A stretch of 64,000 bases of DNA from DATKHR01 sp036557365 (GCA_036557365.1 DATBHR010000057.1:62001-126000), one strand, 5' to 3'; counted from the first letter of the stretch, positions 17,368-26,852 are shown. Numbers and translations: made by a program. The notes: generated by a model not told the origin, from the letters alone.

Positions 17368-18678
17368 CTAGCCCTGGGACGCGGCCGGATCCCATGACGG
17401 CCCGGCGTTCCAGAGTCCCGCCCACATGTACCCCACGTTGCGGGGAAGATTCCACCAGACTCCAGCCTGCGAGCCCGCGAGGCGCCGGACGATTGATCGC
17501 GTCGAGTAGAAGCGGCGCGCAACCCATTCCGTCCCCGCTTCGAGCTCTCGAGCCGACATGCGCGCCGGCTCGAAGACCGCGTGTTTCTTCCCGTCATATC
17601 TGGACCAATCGGTCGTCAGGATCCGACCCTCGGCGTTCAGCCGACGGAATGTCGGCGTTCCGGGCATCGGCACCACCATGCTGACGGTTGCGACGTCGAC
17701 GCACGCCTCGTCAAGGAAGGCGGCCGTCCTGCGGAAAATTCCGACATCGTCTTCGTCGAATCCAAACATGATTCCGAGATGCACCGCGATACCGAGACGG
17801 TGCAGATTCGCGATCGTGCGGCGGTAGTCGTCGACGCGATTGTGCGCCTTGTTCGTCAAATCGAGACTCTCCTGCGAGATCGATTCGAAGCCCAGGAACA
17901 GCGCTTTGCAGCCGCTCTGCGCTGCCAGCGCGATGAACTCTTCATCACGCGTCGCGTTGGCTGTGCATTGGCTCGTCCACCATTTCTTGAGAGGCGTGAG
18001 CGCCCTGAAGAGCTCCTTTGCGTAGCGAGGATTTGCGCCGATGTTGTCGTCCCAGAACACAACGGCACGCGTCGGGCTCGTCGCGATCTCGCGGACCACT
18101 TCGTCGACCGGACGGTAGCGCATGCTCCCGGGACCGTACAGAAGCGGAATCGAACAGTAGTCGCAGCGGTGAGGACATCCTCGAGTCGCGATCGTCACCG
18201 ACTTTCCGTAGCGGCGTCCCCGAATCAGGTCCCAGCGAGGAGCGGGCATGCCGACGAGAGACGCCTGACGCGTCGAGAAGTAGATCGGCTCCAACTTTCC
18301 GCGGCGGGCGTCGTCGAGAACGCGCGGCCACGTGTCCTCGGCCTCACCAACGACCACGGCGTCCGCGTGGCGCGCGGCCTCCTCAGGGAGAGCCGTCGCG
18401 TGGGGTCCGCCAATGACGACCGGGACGCCGCGAGACCGGAACTCGCGAGCGAGGCTGTAGGCGTGAAGCGCCGACGGCGTCGGCGCCGTGATCGCGACGA
18501 GGTCTGCAGGTACGTCAAACCGCACCCGTTCGACGATTTCGTCCGTGTGGGAGACCGTGTGCTCAGACGGCGTGAGGGCCGCGATGAGCGGCATCGTGAG
18601 CTGCGGAAACTGGATCAGGCGGCCGCGGCGAAGGCGCCGCGATTCGGGCGACTCGGCGGTGATCAGGTGGACGCGCAC
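17368..18678 (-). CDS. B12-binding-domain radical SAM protein
   Basis: The 436-residue protein has an N-terminal cobalamin-binding-like Rossmann domain (residues 1-130, with VVIGGPHATALPEEA), followed by a radical SAM core. The cluster motif is C168-P-H-R-C172-D-Y-C175. Downstream ALFLGFESISQESLDL and HLGIMFGFDEDD are typical of the BchE/MiaB-like class that modifies lipids, hopanoids or antibiotics. The reaction is methylation or another radical rearrangement; the substrate is unknown. It stands alone between DUF2959 and the aldehyde dehydrogenase gene, which are both co-directional. Confidence 0.88.
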   Translation of the reverse strand: MRVHLITAESPESRRLRRGRLIQFPQLTMPLIAALTPSEHTVSHTDEIVERVRFDVPADLVAITAPTPSALHAYSLAREFRSRGVPVVIGGPHATALPEEAARHADAVVVGEAEDTWPRVLDDARRGKLEPIYFSTRQASLVGMPAPRWDLIRGRRYGKSVTIATRGCPHRCDYCSIPLLYGPGSMRYRPVDEVVREIATSPTRAVVFWDDNIGANPRYAKELFRALTPLKKWWTSQCTANATRDEEFIALAAQSGCKALFLGFESISQESLDLTNKAHNRVDDYRRTIANLHRLGIAVHLGIMFGFDEDDVGIFRRTAAFLDEACVDVATVSMVVPMPGTPTFRRLNAEGRILTTDWSRYDGKKHAVFEPARMSARELEAGTEWVARRFYSTRSIVRRLAGSQAGVWWNLPRNVGYMWAGLWNAGPSWDPAASQG

Positions 18679-18742
18679 GAGCGAGATGCTACACGCGTCC
18701 GCTTCACAAGCCGAAGCGGCGAAGCTTCTGCATCACGCCGGG

Positions 18743-20173
18743 TCAGGCCACGTTGTAGCCGAGGATCGCCTTCGTCTCGAGGAACTCCTCGAGGCCCCAC
18801 TCGCTGAACTCGCGACCGTTGCCGGATTGCTTGTAACCACCGAACGGCGCCGCGGGATCAGTCCCCGCGCCGTTCACGTGGATGTTGCCGGCGCGAATCT
18901 GGCGAGCGACGTTTCGGGCACGCTCCAGATCCTCCGATTGCACGTACCCGGACAGTCCGTATAGCGTGTCGTTCGCGATTCGCACCGCGTCCGCATCGTC
19001 GGTGTAGCCGATGATCGACAGCACCGGTCCGAAAATCTCCTCGCGCGCGATCGTCATGTCGTTGGTGACGTGCGAAAACACCGTCGGCTTGACGAAATAG
19101 CCGTGGGTGACGCCTTCAGGAAGACCCTCGCCGCCGCATTCGAGTTTCGCGCCCTCCTCGATCCCCTTCTTGATCAGGCCCTGAATCTTGTTCCACTGCG
19201 CCTTCGACACGACCGGACCGACTTTGGTGTCCGCCTTCGCCGGATCGCCGACTCTGGCCGCCATCGCGGTCGCTTTCGCGATGGCGGCGGCTTCGTCCAT
19301 CCGCGTCATCGGAACCAGCATGCGCGTGGGTGCGTTGCACGACTGTCCGCTGTTCACCACGCACGAGCCCATGCCCTGCGCAACGGCTTTGGCGAAGTCC
19401 GCATCGTCGAGCAGGATGTTGGCGGACTTGCCGCCGAGCTCCTGCGTGACGCGCTTGACGGTCGGTGCTGCGTTCTGAGCCACCGAAATACCCGCGCGCG
19501 TCGATCCGGTGAACGAGACCATGTCCACGTCCGGGTGGGACGCCAGCGCGACGCCGACGCCTGGACCATCCCCCTGCACGAGGTTGAACACGCCGGGCGG
19601 CACCCCGGCTTCGTCCATCACCTCCGCAAAGAGGACTGCATTCAGCGGCGCGATTTCGGTGGGCTTCAGAATCATCGTGCAACCCGCAGCGATGGCGGGC
19701 GCGACCTTCGCCGCGATCTGATTCAGCGGCCAGTTCCACGGCGTAATCAACGCGCAGACGCCGATCGCTTCGTGAACGATGCGGTTGCGGCCTTTGTCCT
19801 CTTCCCACTTGAACGTTTTCATGGCGTTCAGCGTGTGCGCGATGTGACCAAGTCCGGCCGGCGCCTGTGCGGCGTTCGCCAGCGACAATGGCGCGCCCAT
19901 CTCCTTCGACACCGTCGCGGCGATGTCGGGCATGCGCTTCTGGTAGGCCGCCTTGATGCGCTCGAGCAGTGCCACGCGTTCCGCGACGGTCGTCTTCGAA
20001 AAGGTCGGGAACGCCTTGCGGGCAGCCGCAACGGCACGGTTGACGTCTTCCTGATCGCCGAGCGTGATCGTGCCGATGACTTCTTCGGTCGCAGGATTCA
20101 ACACGTCGAGCGTCTGTGTGCTATGTGGTGTGACCCAGCGGCCGTCGATGTAGAACTTGCGTTCGTTATCCAT
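18743..20173 (-). CDS. NAD(P)-dependent aldehyde dehydrogenase
   Basis: The 476-residue protein starts at ATG 20173, preceded by GAGGGAG. It shows the class 3/class 1 aldehyde dehydrogenase fold with the nucleotide-binding FTGSTRAG at 221-228, the catalytic general base E245 in QELGGKS, N147 in PWNWP and the nucleophile C279 in SGQSC. The C-terminal ..GGYKQSGNGREFSEWGLEEF.. matches the family. It oxidises aldehydes to carboxylic acids; the substrate cannot be assigned. It is monocistronic by spacing, with 112 bases to the divergent paiB-like gene. Confidence 0.93.
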   Translation of the reverse strand: MDNERKFYIDGRWVTPHSTQTLDVLNPATEEVIGTITLGDQEDVNRAVAAARKAFPTFSKTTVAERVALLERIKAAYQKRMPDIAATVSKEMGAPLSLANAAQAPAGLGHIAHTLNAMKTFKWEEDKGRNRIVHEAIGVCALITPWNWPLNQIAAKVAPAIAAGCTMILKPTEIAPLNAVLFAEVMDEAGVPPGVFNLVQGDGPGVGVALASHPDVDMVSFTGSTRAGISVAQNAAPTVKRVTQELGGKSANILLDDADFAKAVAQGMGSCVVNSGQSCNAPTRMLVPMTRMDEAAAIAKATAMAARVGDPAKADTKVGPVVSKAQWNKIQGLIKKGIEEGAKLECGGEGLPEGVTHGYFVKPTVFSHVTNDMTIAREEIFGPVLSIIGYTDDADAVRIANDTLYGLSGYVQSEDLERARNVARQIRAGNIHVNGAGTDPAAPFGGYKQSGNGREFSEWGLEEFLETKAILGYNVA

Positions 20174-20285
20174 GCTGACTCCCTCGTCGCATCCCGCTCG
20201 ATGTGCCGACACGATCATGACATCGTTCTGACGGTATCACGTCCGACGCGACGTATCATGTACGGCGATCCGACAAGGAATCCCG

Positions 20286-20936
20286 ATGTACATTCCGCAT
20301 CAGTTCGAAGAGGCTCGCCCAGAACACCTGCACGCGTTCATCGCCAGGTATCCGCTCGGAACGCTCGTCACACACGGTGCCAGTGGGTTGGATGCGAATC
20401 ACCTGCCCTTCGAAATCGAGGCGCGGGTGGGCTCGTCCGGCGTGCTGCACACGCACGTGGCGCGCGCGAATCCCGTCTGGCAGGACATCAAGTCGGGCGA
20501 CGAGGTACTCGCCGTGTTTCGCGGTCCGGACGCGTACATCTCGCCCAACTGGTACCCCAGCACGCACGAGCATCACCGGCAGGTGCCTACGTGGAATTAC
20601 ATGGTGGCGCACGCGCATGGGCGCGTGACGGTGCACGACGATGAGCGTTACATCCGGGGCGTCGTCGCGCGGCTGACGAAGCGACAGGAGGCGTCGCAAC
20701 CGACTCCGTGGCGAATGAGCGAAAGCTCAGAGGACTTCATCGCGAGCATGCTCGCCGCCGTCGTCGGCCTGGAAATAGTGATCACGCGTTTGATCGGCAA
20801 GTTCAAGCTGAGCCAGAACAAGGACGTTCGTGACGCGCTCGGCGCTGCGCACACGCTGAAGACCCGAGGAAACGACGTGGTGGCCGATGCGATGCTGGAA
20901 CGCGTCGCCGCACGATCTGACGACGGCGCATCATAG
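20286..20936 (+). CDS. PaiB-like FMN-binding negative regulator
   Basis: The 216-residue protein matches the PaiB/FMN-binding split-barrel family along its whole length: MYIPHQFEE at the start, LVTHGASGLDANHLPFEI near 28-45, the conserved ISPNWYPSTHEH..VPTWNY core near 86-107 and a C-terminal helix LIGKFKLSQNK. In Bacillus PaiB was described as a negative regulator of sporulation and protease genes; family members bind FMN and probably act in redox or polyamine-related stress. The upstream gap to the aldehyde dehydrogenase is a likely divergent promoter region. Confidence 0.9.
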   Translation: MYIPHQFEEARPEHLHAFIARYPLGTLVTHGASGLDANHLPFEIEARVGSSGVLHTHVARANPVWQDIKSGDEVLAVFRGPDAYISPNWYPSTHEHHRQVPTWNYMVAHAHGRVTVHDDERYIRGVVARLTKRQEASQPTPWRMSESSEDFIASMLAAVVGLEIVITRLIGKFKLSQNKDVRDALGAAHTLKTRGNDVVADAMLERVAARSDDGAS

Positions 20937-21052
20937 AGTGCGGATAGAGTTGTCCGCGGACTCGCAAGGAAGGCGTCTTCTGACGGAGAATTGGCCGGCT
21001 ACGCTCCCAACCGTTGGCCTGGAGCGATTCAGAGAAGTCGAAGGGGACCAAG

Positions 21053-21691
21053 ATGATGAAGGCAGTGAAGACTGGCGTGCTCGTGCTCGTGGCCGTCGTG
21101 GTGGTGACGCTCCTGACGCTGCGAGTGACCGGCCTCGAGCCCCCGTACGTCGATCCCGCCAGCCAGGAATTCGCCAAGAGCGGCAGGACTACTAGACCCG
21201 GTTTGTGGCTGACGGGCGAGGTCGTTCATGAGCCTGTGACCAACTGGGACTGGGTCAACAAGGTCAACGACCCGATCCGCAAGAACACGATCATGCTCGA
21301 GACGCGAACCTGGTACGGCATCCCGCATTCGGTGACCATCAACATCGTCGGACGCGGCGACAAGCTGTACGTCCAGGGAAGCGAGAGGGATTTCAGACTG
21401 CAGAAGCCGTTTCCCTACTCAAAGGCGTGGTGGACCAACGTCGAGCGCGATCCGCGCGTGCGCATGAAGATCGGCGGCAAGATCTATGAAATGACGCTGG
21501 TCCTGATCCGCGATCGCGCCGAAGTCGCTCAATTGCAGCGCGGACGAGATCCCGTGACGAAAGAGGTCGGTCCCGACGGACAAGAACACATCACACAGGT
21601 TACGCACTGGTGGCGCGTGTACCAGCGAAACGTTCCCGAGTACGGAAACGGATCGGCGGCTGCCGCACCCGAGAAGACGACGTCGCAATGA
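21053..21691 (+). CDS. Membrane-anchored protein with a split-barrel-like domain
   Basis: The 212-residue product starts at ATG 21053, with AAGGGG at 21041-21046. One N-terminal helix (TGVLVLVAVVVVTLLTL) anchors it, with the bulk outside. The later region (HSVTINIVGRGDKLYVQG, WWTNVERDPRVRMKIGG) looks like the PNPOx/deazaflavin-dependent nitroreductase split beta-barrel, so FMN or F420 binding is possible. That is a weak assignment from pattern only. Its place behind a PaiB-like split-barrel gene fits a small flavin-related locus. Confidence 0.6.
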   Translation: MMKAVKTGVLVLVAVVVVTLLTLRVTGLEPPYVDPASQEFAKSGRTTRPGLWLTGEVVHEPVTNWDWVNKVNDPIRKNTIMLETRTWYGIPHSVTINIVGRGDKLYVQGSERDFRLQKPFPYSKAWWTNVERDPRVRMKIGGKIYEMTLVLIRDRAEVAQLQRGRDPVTKEVGPDGQEHITQVTHWWRVYQRNVPEYGNGSAAAAPEKTTSQ

Positions 21692-21701
21692 CGGCTCGCT
21701 C

Positions 21702-22610
21702 GTGAACCTGGCGGTTACCGGAGCCAACAGCGGCGTCGGTCGCATCCTGCTGCGCCACCTCGCTACGTGCGCCAACACACACGTCGTCGCGTGCGTGAGA
21801 TCCATGCGAAGCGCGGACTCTCTGCCAACCTCACCTCGTATATCGGTGCGGACCGTCGATTACGGTGATCGCGACGGACTCGCAGACGCGCTGCCAGCGG
21901 GCGGTTTCGTCGTTCACCTCGCCGGCATTCTGTTCGAGAGCCCGACATCGAGCTATCAAACCGCCAACATCGACACGACCCGGGCCGTGGTGGAGGCGTG
22001 CAAGAAGGCGGGAGTCCGATTCATCGTGCTCGTGAGCGCGCTCGGCGCGGACCCTCACGCGGCGAATCGGTACTTGCGCTCCAAGGGGATCGCTGAGCAG
22101 ATCGTCGGTGACTCTGGTCGCGCGGCCGCCATCATCCGCACGCCAATCCTGCTGGGACCAGGGATGGCCGCGACGCGTGCGATCATGCACGCTGCGTCGC
22201 AGCGCGTCGTCACGTTGCTCGGCGGCGGACGTCATGTGATCCGTCCGCTGGACGTCGACGATCTGAGCCGGGCGATCCTGCGCTGCTGCGAGAACCCTCG
22301 CGGCGGCGTGTCGACGTACGAGCTGGTCGGACCTGAACCAATCGCATATCGGACGCTGATCACCCGAATGGCGGCGATGCTGGGGCACGACGTGGCGATT
22401 CGCTCGATGCCGATCGGGCTCGCGAAACTCGGGGCCGCCGTCAACGGCTGGATACGGCGAGGCGGCATGACGCCCACGATCATCGACATCATTACGGCGA
22501 GTGAAGCGGTGCACGCGAACGCGGACGGCGCGCTCGGCGTAACGCTCACGCCGTTGTCGACCACGCTCGAACACCTCCTGCGATCGGAGCAGCTGTGCGT
22601 CCCCTCGTGA
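21702..22610 (+). CDS. NAD(P)-binding epimerase/NmrA-like SDR protein
   Basis: The 302-residue protein has an N-terminal Rossmann fold with VTGANSGVG at 5-13 and ends in an alpha/beta domain typical of extended atypical SDRs (NmrA, or complex I subunit NDUFA9-like: ..IRPLDVDDLSRAIL..YELVGPEPIAYRTLI..). The active-site Tyr-x-x-x-Lys of classical epimerases is present only as a variant (YLRSKGIAE), so activity is plausible but not certain. It starts at GTG. It overlaps the next membrane-protein gene by 16 bases, so they are one operon. Confidence 0.82.
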   Translation: MNLAVTGANSGVGRILLRHLATCANTHVVACVRSMRSADSLPTSPRISVRTVDYGDRDGLADALPAGGFVVHLAGILFESPTSSYQTANIDTTRAVVEACKKAGVRFIVLVSALGADPHAANRYLRSKGIAEQIVGDSGRAAAIIRTPILLGPGMAATRAIMHAASQRVVTLLGGGRHVIRPLDVDDLSRAILRCCENPRGGVSTYELVGPEPIAYRTLITRMAAMLGHDVAIRSMPIGLAKLGAAVNGWIRRGGMTPTIIDIITASEAVHANADGALGVTLTPLSTTLEHLLRSEQLCVPS

Positions 22611-23569
22611 CCGCGTCCGACGCGCCGACGCCTCGCCGGCGTTCGACGATGCTCGGCCGCCTCGTCTTTTTCGCGATCGCGATCGCGTGCTTTCTGTTTC
22701 TGTACTACCGCCTGAACGGCGCCGCGGCTCGCGAAGGACTTCCGCTCCTCACCTACATGGGTCGCGTGTTCGCGAACGTTCGCTGGCTGCCGTGGCTCGT
22801 CCTGATGGTGATGTACTCCTGCCTGTATCTCGCCATCGACACGCTCGTCCTCACACAGGCATTGAGCTGGTTCATCAAGCCGATCCGATACGGCGACATC
22901 CTGCCGATTCGGGCGAGCGCCTACATCCTCTCGCTCATCAGCGAACAGGTCGGCAAGGGCGCGATGGCGTACTACCTCAACCAGCGGCACGACGTGCCAG
23001 GGTGGGAAGTCGCGTCCGTGATGCTGTTCATCATGTTCGGCGAGATCTTTTACCTGCTCGTCTGGGCCACCATCGGATTCGCCGTCAGCCGGAACTCGCT
23101 GCCCGCGGCGTTTGGCGTGATGCCGTTCATCTCGATCGGCGCTGCGGTCGTGTTCACACTGTGGGTCCTGTACTTCCGCGGAACGATCTTTCCCACGAGC
23201 CAGCTTCGCGACAAGAAAATCCTGCACGCGTTCCGGATGGCCTCGCTCAAGCACTACGCGCTGTTCTTCCTGCTGCGCTCTCCTGCCCTGCTGATCGCGG
23301 TGATCGTGTACACCATCGCGCTCAATCTGTTCGGCGTCCACGCGACGCTGCTTCCTCTGCTGGGATATCTGCCGATCATCTTCTTCGCCGCCACTGTGCC
23401 AACACCGATGCGTGCGGCCGCCATCGCGCTGTGGGTCGTCCTCTTTCCGCGCAACGAAGGCCAGATGGCGGCCTTCGGCTTCGTACAGCACAACTTTTTC
23501 ATCCTGTTCAACGCGCTGATCGGCGTGGTGTTCCTGCGGCGGGCTCAACGCGAACTGTTCGGCCGCTGA
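22595..23569 (+). CDS. LPG-synthase-TM-like (UPF0104) membrane protein
   Basis: The 324-residue protein has seven or eight transmembrane helices. It contains a stretch (SAYILSLISEQVGKGAMAYY) like the conserved polar segment of the lysylphosphatidylglycerol synthase transmembrane family, whose members flip or modify lipids. I keep the GTG start at 22595 because GGAG lies five bases upstream; a GTG at 22607 would give a tight GTGA overlap with the previous gene. It is followed directly by a CDP-alcohol phosphatidyltransferase gene, which supports a lipid role. Confidence 0.7.
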   Translation: MRPLVTASDAPTPRRRSTMLGRLVFFAIAIACFLFLYYRLNGAAAREGLPLLTYMGRVFANVRWLPWLVLMVMYSCLYLAIDTLVLTQALSWFIKPIRYGDILPIRASAYILSLISEQVGKGAMAYYLNQRHDVPGWEVASVMLFIMFGEIFYLLVWATIGFAVSRNSLPAAFGVMPFISIGAAVVFTLWVLYFRGTIFPTSQLRDKKILHAFRMASLKHYALFFLLRSPALLIAVIVYTIALNLFGVHATLLPLLGYLPIIFFAATVPTPMRAAAIALWVVLFPRNEGQMAAFGFVQHNFFILFNALIGVVFLRRAQRELFGR

Positions 23570-24126
23570 TGGCGAACGCGCTGACCGCTGTTCGCCTGGT
23601 GCTGGTGCTGCCGGTGATGCTGGCGTTCGCGCGTCCCGCGCTGCTTGCGCCGTGGATCGTCGCGCTGCTCGTCGCCATGGCAATCGCGAGCGACTACCTC
23701 GACGGGCCGCTCGCTCGAAGAACGGGAACGGCCTCACCACGAGGCATGCTGTTCGACCACGCGACGGACTGCCTGTTCGTGACCGGCGGGTTGACGGGCG
23801 CCGCCATCGCCGGATCGGTGACACCAATCCTGCCGCTGTTAATCCCGTTCGCCTTTAGCCAATATGTCGTTGATTCCTACGTCTGGTCTCGTCGGCGCCA
23901 GTTGCGCGCAAGCTTTCTTGGACGCTGGAACGGCATCCTCTATTTCGTGCCGCTCGTATTCATCGCAGCGGCGCGCCTGTCCGCCTCTTCGTCGCCGTTT
24001 GCGATGTTCCTGCTGGGTGCCGCTCGCCTTCTCAGCTACGTGCTGTCGATCTCCACGGTGGCGTCCATGATCGATCGAGCCACGACGCCGGCCAGCGTGG
24101 CAGGCGAACAACGACGGGCTGGCTAG
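23569..24126 (+). CDS. CDP-alcohol phosphatidyltransferase family protein
   Basis: The 185-residue protein has about five or six helices and the complete family signature D-x2-D-G-x2-A-R-x8-G-x3-D-x3-D, seen as DYLDGPLAR followed by G, D and D at the expected spacing (roughly residues 41-66). The enzyme transfers a phosphatidyl group from CDP-diacylglycerol to an alcohol acceptor, making phospholipids; the acceptor cannot be named. The start ATG overlaps the stop of the upstream gene in TGATG, so translation is coupled. It converges with the phosphodiesterase gene; the two TAG stops share the palindrome CTAG. Confidence 0.88.
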   Translation: MANALTAVRLVLVLPVMLAFARPALLAPWIVALLVAMAIASDYLDGPLARRTGTASPRGMLFDHATDCLFVTGGLTGAAIAGSVTPILPLLIPFAFSQYVVDSYVWSRRRQLRASFLGRWNGILYFVPLVFIAAARLSASSSPFAMFLLGAARLLSYVLSISTVASMIDRATTPASVAGEQRRAG

Positions 24127-25490
24127 CGGCCGCGAATCGCAAGAGGCTCATCCGCCTTCGGCGACAACGCGACATCGAACCATGACGCGATCGTCGGACC
24201 GATCTGCGTCATTCGCACGACGCCGAGGTCGCCGCGCGTGGTCACGTCAGGGCCGGTCATGATGAGCGACGCATGCAGCGCGGCCCGCTCCGACGCAAAC
24301 CCGTGCCCGCCCTTCGAGGTCGGCGTCGTCAGCAGCGCGTCATGGCCGGCGCCGGTGTAGAAGCCATCCCTCATGTCGATGCCGAAGGACGCGCGCGGAT
24401 CGGCCCCGCGCCGGTGCAGGTCGTCCGCGCTCCAGATCGTGAGGATGCCGTTGGCCGGATCGTCGGCCAGTCCGCGCAGGACCCTATCGACCCGGTCGCG
24501 AAGCGCAACATCGCCGGGCCGCGACAGCATGACGAAACCCGAACCGCCCGCGGTGTAAAAGTACGCATCCCACGATCGGATCCTGCCGGCGCCATCCACG
24601 TCGAGCAGACCCGCGCGCCGAAAGGCTGCGTTCGGATTCAGCTGCTGGCGGATCGGCAGGAAGCCGTGATCGGACACCACGACGACGTCGGTCCGATCCT
24701 GCAGTCCGGTCGCCTCGATCGCGGATACCAGCCGGCCGACGCGGGCGTCGGCGCGCTCAATCGCGTCGAGCGCCTCCGGGGAATCCGGACCATATTCGTG
24801 CTGCGCGTCGTCGGTCTCGAAGATGTGCAACAGCAGCAGATGCGGTCGGTAGGTACGCCAGATCCATTCAGCAATTCCCGCGCGGTCGTCGTCGGTCATC
24901 GGCCACGACAACGCATGGGTATGCGACTCATAGTTCTCCAGCAGATGGCGCGGTGACGACAGCGCGCGGAGCAGTTCCAGCCAGACTGGATGTCGCGTCA
25001 CGCCTGCGTATTCAGGAACGAGCAGGTCGACATCGGCGCCGACCGTCACTGGCCAGTTGACGGCAGCGGTCGTCAGTCCGAGCGACTTCACCGCACCGGT
25101 CAGCGTCGGCACGCGAATGTCGCGCGCGTACCAGTACCACGATCCGTTCGACGTCTCTTCCGGATCGAGCACGCGATTGTTGTAGATGCCGTGAACGGCG
25201 GGCGGCACGCCCGTCAGCAGCGTCGTGTGCGACGGATACGTCACCGTCGGCGTCACGCCGACGACGCCTGACGCAAAGGCGCCCTGGCTCGCAAGCCGTC
25301 GGAGCGTCGGCACTTTCGACGGTCCCGGCGCTGTGTAGGTCGCGGCTTTCAGTCCATCGATCGAGATGATCACCACATGCCGGCCGTCCGGCGGCTGTGC
25401 GATCAGCGGCGTGCGCGCGCTGAACAGCCAGATAAGTCCGACGATGGTCGAAAGAAACAATCTTGCCGTCAGAGCCGATGCGCATCGCAT
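24123..25490 (-). CDS. Type I phosphodiesterase/nucleotide pyrophosphatase, exported
   Basis: The 455-residue protein starts at ATG 25490, followed by a signal-anchor (LFLSTIVGLIWLFSA). The alkaline-phosphatase-superfamily metal site is visible: D45 in ISIDG, the nucleophile T84 in TVTYPSH, VVVSDHGF near residue 205-215 of the folded core and GGHGF near the end. The layout is that of ENPP-like phosphodiesterases, which cleave phosphodiester or pyrophosphate bonds in nucleotides or lipid head groups. The facing gene makes a CDP-alcohol-derived phospholipid, so a lipid-headgroup substrate is a reasonable guess. Confidence 0.88.
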   Translation of the reverse strand: MRCASALTARLFLSTIVGLIWLFSARTPLIAQPPDGRHVVIISIDGLKAATYTAPGPSKVPTLRRLASQGAFASGVVGVTPTVTYPSHTTLLTGVPPAVHGIYNNRVLDPEETSNGSWYWYARDIRVPTLTGAVKSLGLTTAAVNWPVTVGADVDLLVPEYAGVTRHPVWLELLRALSSPRHLLENYESHTHALSWPMTDDDRAGIAEWIWRTYRPHLLLLHIFETDDAQHEYGPDSPEALDAIERADARVGRLVSAIEATGLQDRTDVVVVSDHGFLPIRQQLNPNAAFRRAGLLDVDGAGRIRSWDAYFYTAGGSGFVMLSRPGDVALRDRVDRVLRGLADDPANGILTIWSADDLHRRGADPRASFGIDMRDGFYTGAGHDALLTTPTSKGGHGFASERAALHASLIMTGPDVTTRGDLGVVRMTQIGPTIASWFDVALSPKADEPLAIRGR

Positions 25491-25584
25491 TGTGGGACCA
25501 TTATGGCGCGAGCTGACTACCTGTTTATTGATCCGCGAAGCCTGCAGAGACATACTTGCACGCGATCTGCGAATTGGAGTGGAG

Positions 25585-26133
25585 ATGCGTACCTATTCAA
25601 GACGTCTGAACTGGTTGCTCGTCGTGATGATGTTGGCGTTCGCAGGACCGGCGGCGCTGGCCCAGGATGAAACGTATACCGGCACGGCAGCTCTCACGGG
25701 CGGAAGCGGCAAATCATCTGTGCCGCTGACGGTGACCGTGCGTCGGTACGCGACCACCGCCGAGCGCGAGGCGCTCATCGCTGCGGTCAAAAAGGGCGGA
25801 GCCGGTTCGGCCCACGCGCTGCTCGCCAAACGCGACACCATTGGCTCCGTCGATGTCGGCGGACGGAAGACGCCGCTCAAATATGCCCACGCGTTCGAGA
25901 TGAACGGGCGCCGCCAGATTACGCTGGTGACGGCGGATCCCGTCGCCATGCCCGACGTCAAACACGAGCCCGGCTACGACGTCGGCTTCATCCTGCTCGA
26001 CCTGGATGCGTCGGGCAGCGGTACCGGCGAATTCGTTCCGGCCACCAAAGCGCACGTGGACGAGCAGAACGCGATCGTGACCGAGAACTCCTCCACCGGA
26101 ATGCTGCGGGTGACGGGCATCACGCGGAAGTAG
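25585..26133 (+). CDS. Secreted protein of unknown function
   Basis: The 182-residue product starts at ATG 25585, behind GGAGTGGAG. The signal peptide is LLVVMMLAFAGPAALAQ. The mature part opens with ETYTGTAALTGGSGKSS and includes TVTVRRYATTAEREALIAAVKKGG, LKYAHAFEMNGRRQITLVTADP and a glycine-rich end. No catalytic motif is seen. Similar one-domain exported proteins occur in acidobacteria, but I cannot name a family. Confidence 0.7.
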   Translation: MRTYSRRLNWLLVVMMLAFAGPAALAQDETYTGTAALTGGSGKSSVPLTVTVRRYATTAEREALIAAVKKGGAGSAHALLAKRDTIGSVDVGGRKTPLKYAHAFEMNGRRQITLVTADPVAMPDVKHEPGYDVGFILLDLDASGSGTGEFVPATKAHVDEQNAIVTENSSTGMLRVTGITRK

Positions 26134-26233
26134 CGCAGGCGCCGCGAAGCAGCTATCTTCCCATGCCCTCACCGGTCATGAGCCAAATCGGGCTCGTGAC
26201 GCGCGTTACCTTCAGAACACGGAGGTAGCAGCG

Positions 26234-26632
26234 ATGGCATCAATAGCACCCGTCACTTTGCAGATCTTCCTGAACAACCCGTCGGAAGGCATGGCGCTTA
26301 TCCAGGTGTCATACAAGATCTTACCGACACTGGACGACGTCTCAGCTGGACGCACCTACCGTGAGCTTGTGCAACTAATAAGTAAGCCCCGCGGCATTGA
26401 ACGCTTGGTTCCAGGCGGTACGATGTGGGACGGCACCGTCGTGTTCACCGGCGGCGGCTTCAACCGACTCCCAGAGCTGCTGCTGCCAATCGCTGCTTTG
26501 AGGCAGGGCGTGATCTCTCCGCTTCAATCCGACCCGATCATCGCTCGGGTGACGCTGACGCCGCTTCCCGCGACGGTGGTCACTCAACAGAGCAACACCG
26601 TGGACGTCGACCCGACTCCCGTCAACGCGTGA
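26234..26632 (+). CDS. Small protein of unknown function
   Basis: The 132-residue product starts at ATG 26234, with GGAGGT at 26221-26226, a strong ribosome-binding site. There is no signal peptide. It has a hydrophobic N-terminal stretch (SIAPVTLQIFLNN), a central GTMWDGTVVFTGGGF and a terminal TPLPATVVTQQSNTV, which suggests beta-structure. The opposite-strand frames are low-complexity and unlikely. I do not recognise the family; it may have its own promoter in the 100 bases before it. Confidence 0.5.
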   Translation: MASIAPVTLQIFLNNPSEGMALIQVSYKILPTLDDVSAGRTYRELVQLISKPRGIERLVPGGTMWDGTVVFTGGGFNRLPELLLPIAALRQGVISPLQSDPIIARVTLTPLPATVVTQQSNTVDVDPTPVNA

Positions 26633-26852
26633 GCGGCGGCTCGATCAGACTCGGGATTTCGACCCCAGACGAATCCGCAGTCGCTCGGTGTGCATCCTGG
26701 TGTGTATGTGGTGATAGACCTCGCGGAACTCGAGCCTCGATCATCTTCCTTGCCGTTCCGATTCGTACTTAGATTTGTCCGGAATCTGCCGGTTGAGCCC
26801 GCTTTCCGACGGTTATCGCGTCTTGCCATGACGTCCTTTCGAGGAGACCATC

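Noticed and set aside
17351..17369. Short inverted repeat AGACC/GGTCT at the end of the radical SAM gene
   Set aside because: Only five paired bases, no U-tract; not enough for a terminator.
22232..23827. 531-codon minus-strand frame
   Set aside because: Antisense to the SDR, LPG-synthase-TM-like and CDP-alcohol phosphatidyltransferase genes, all of which show clear motifs.
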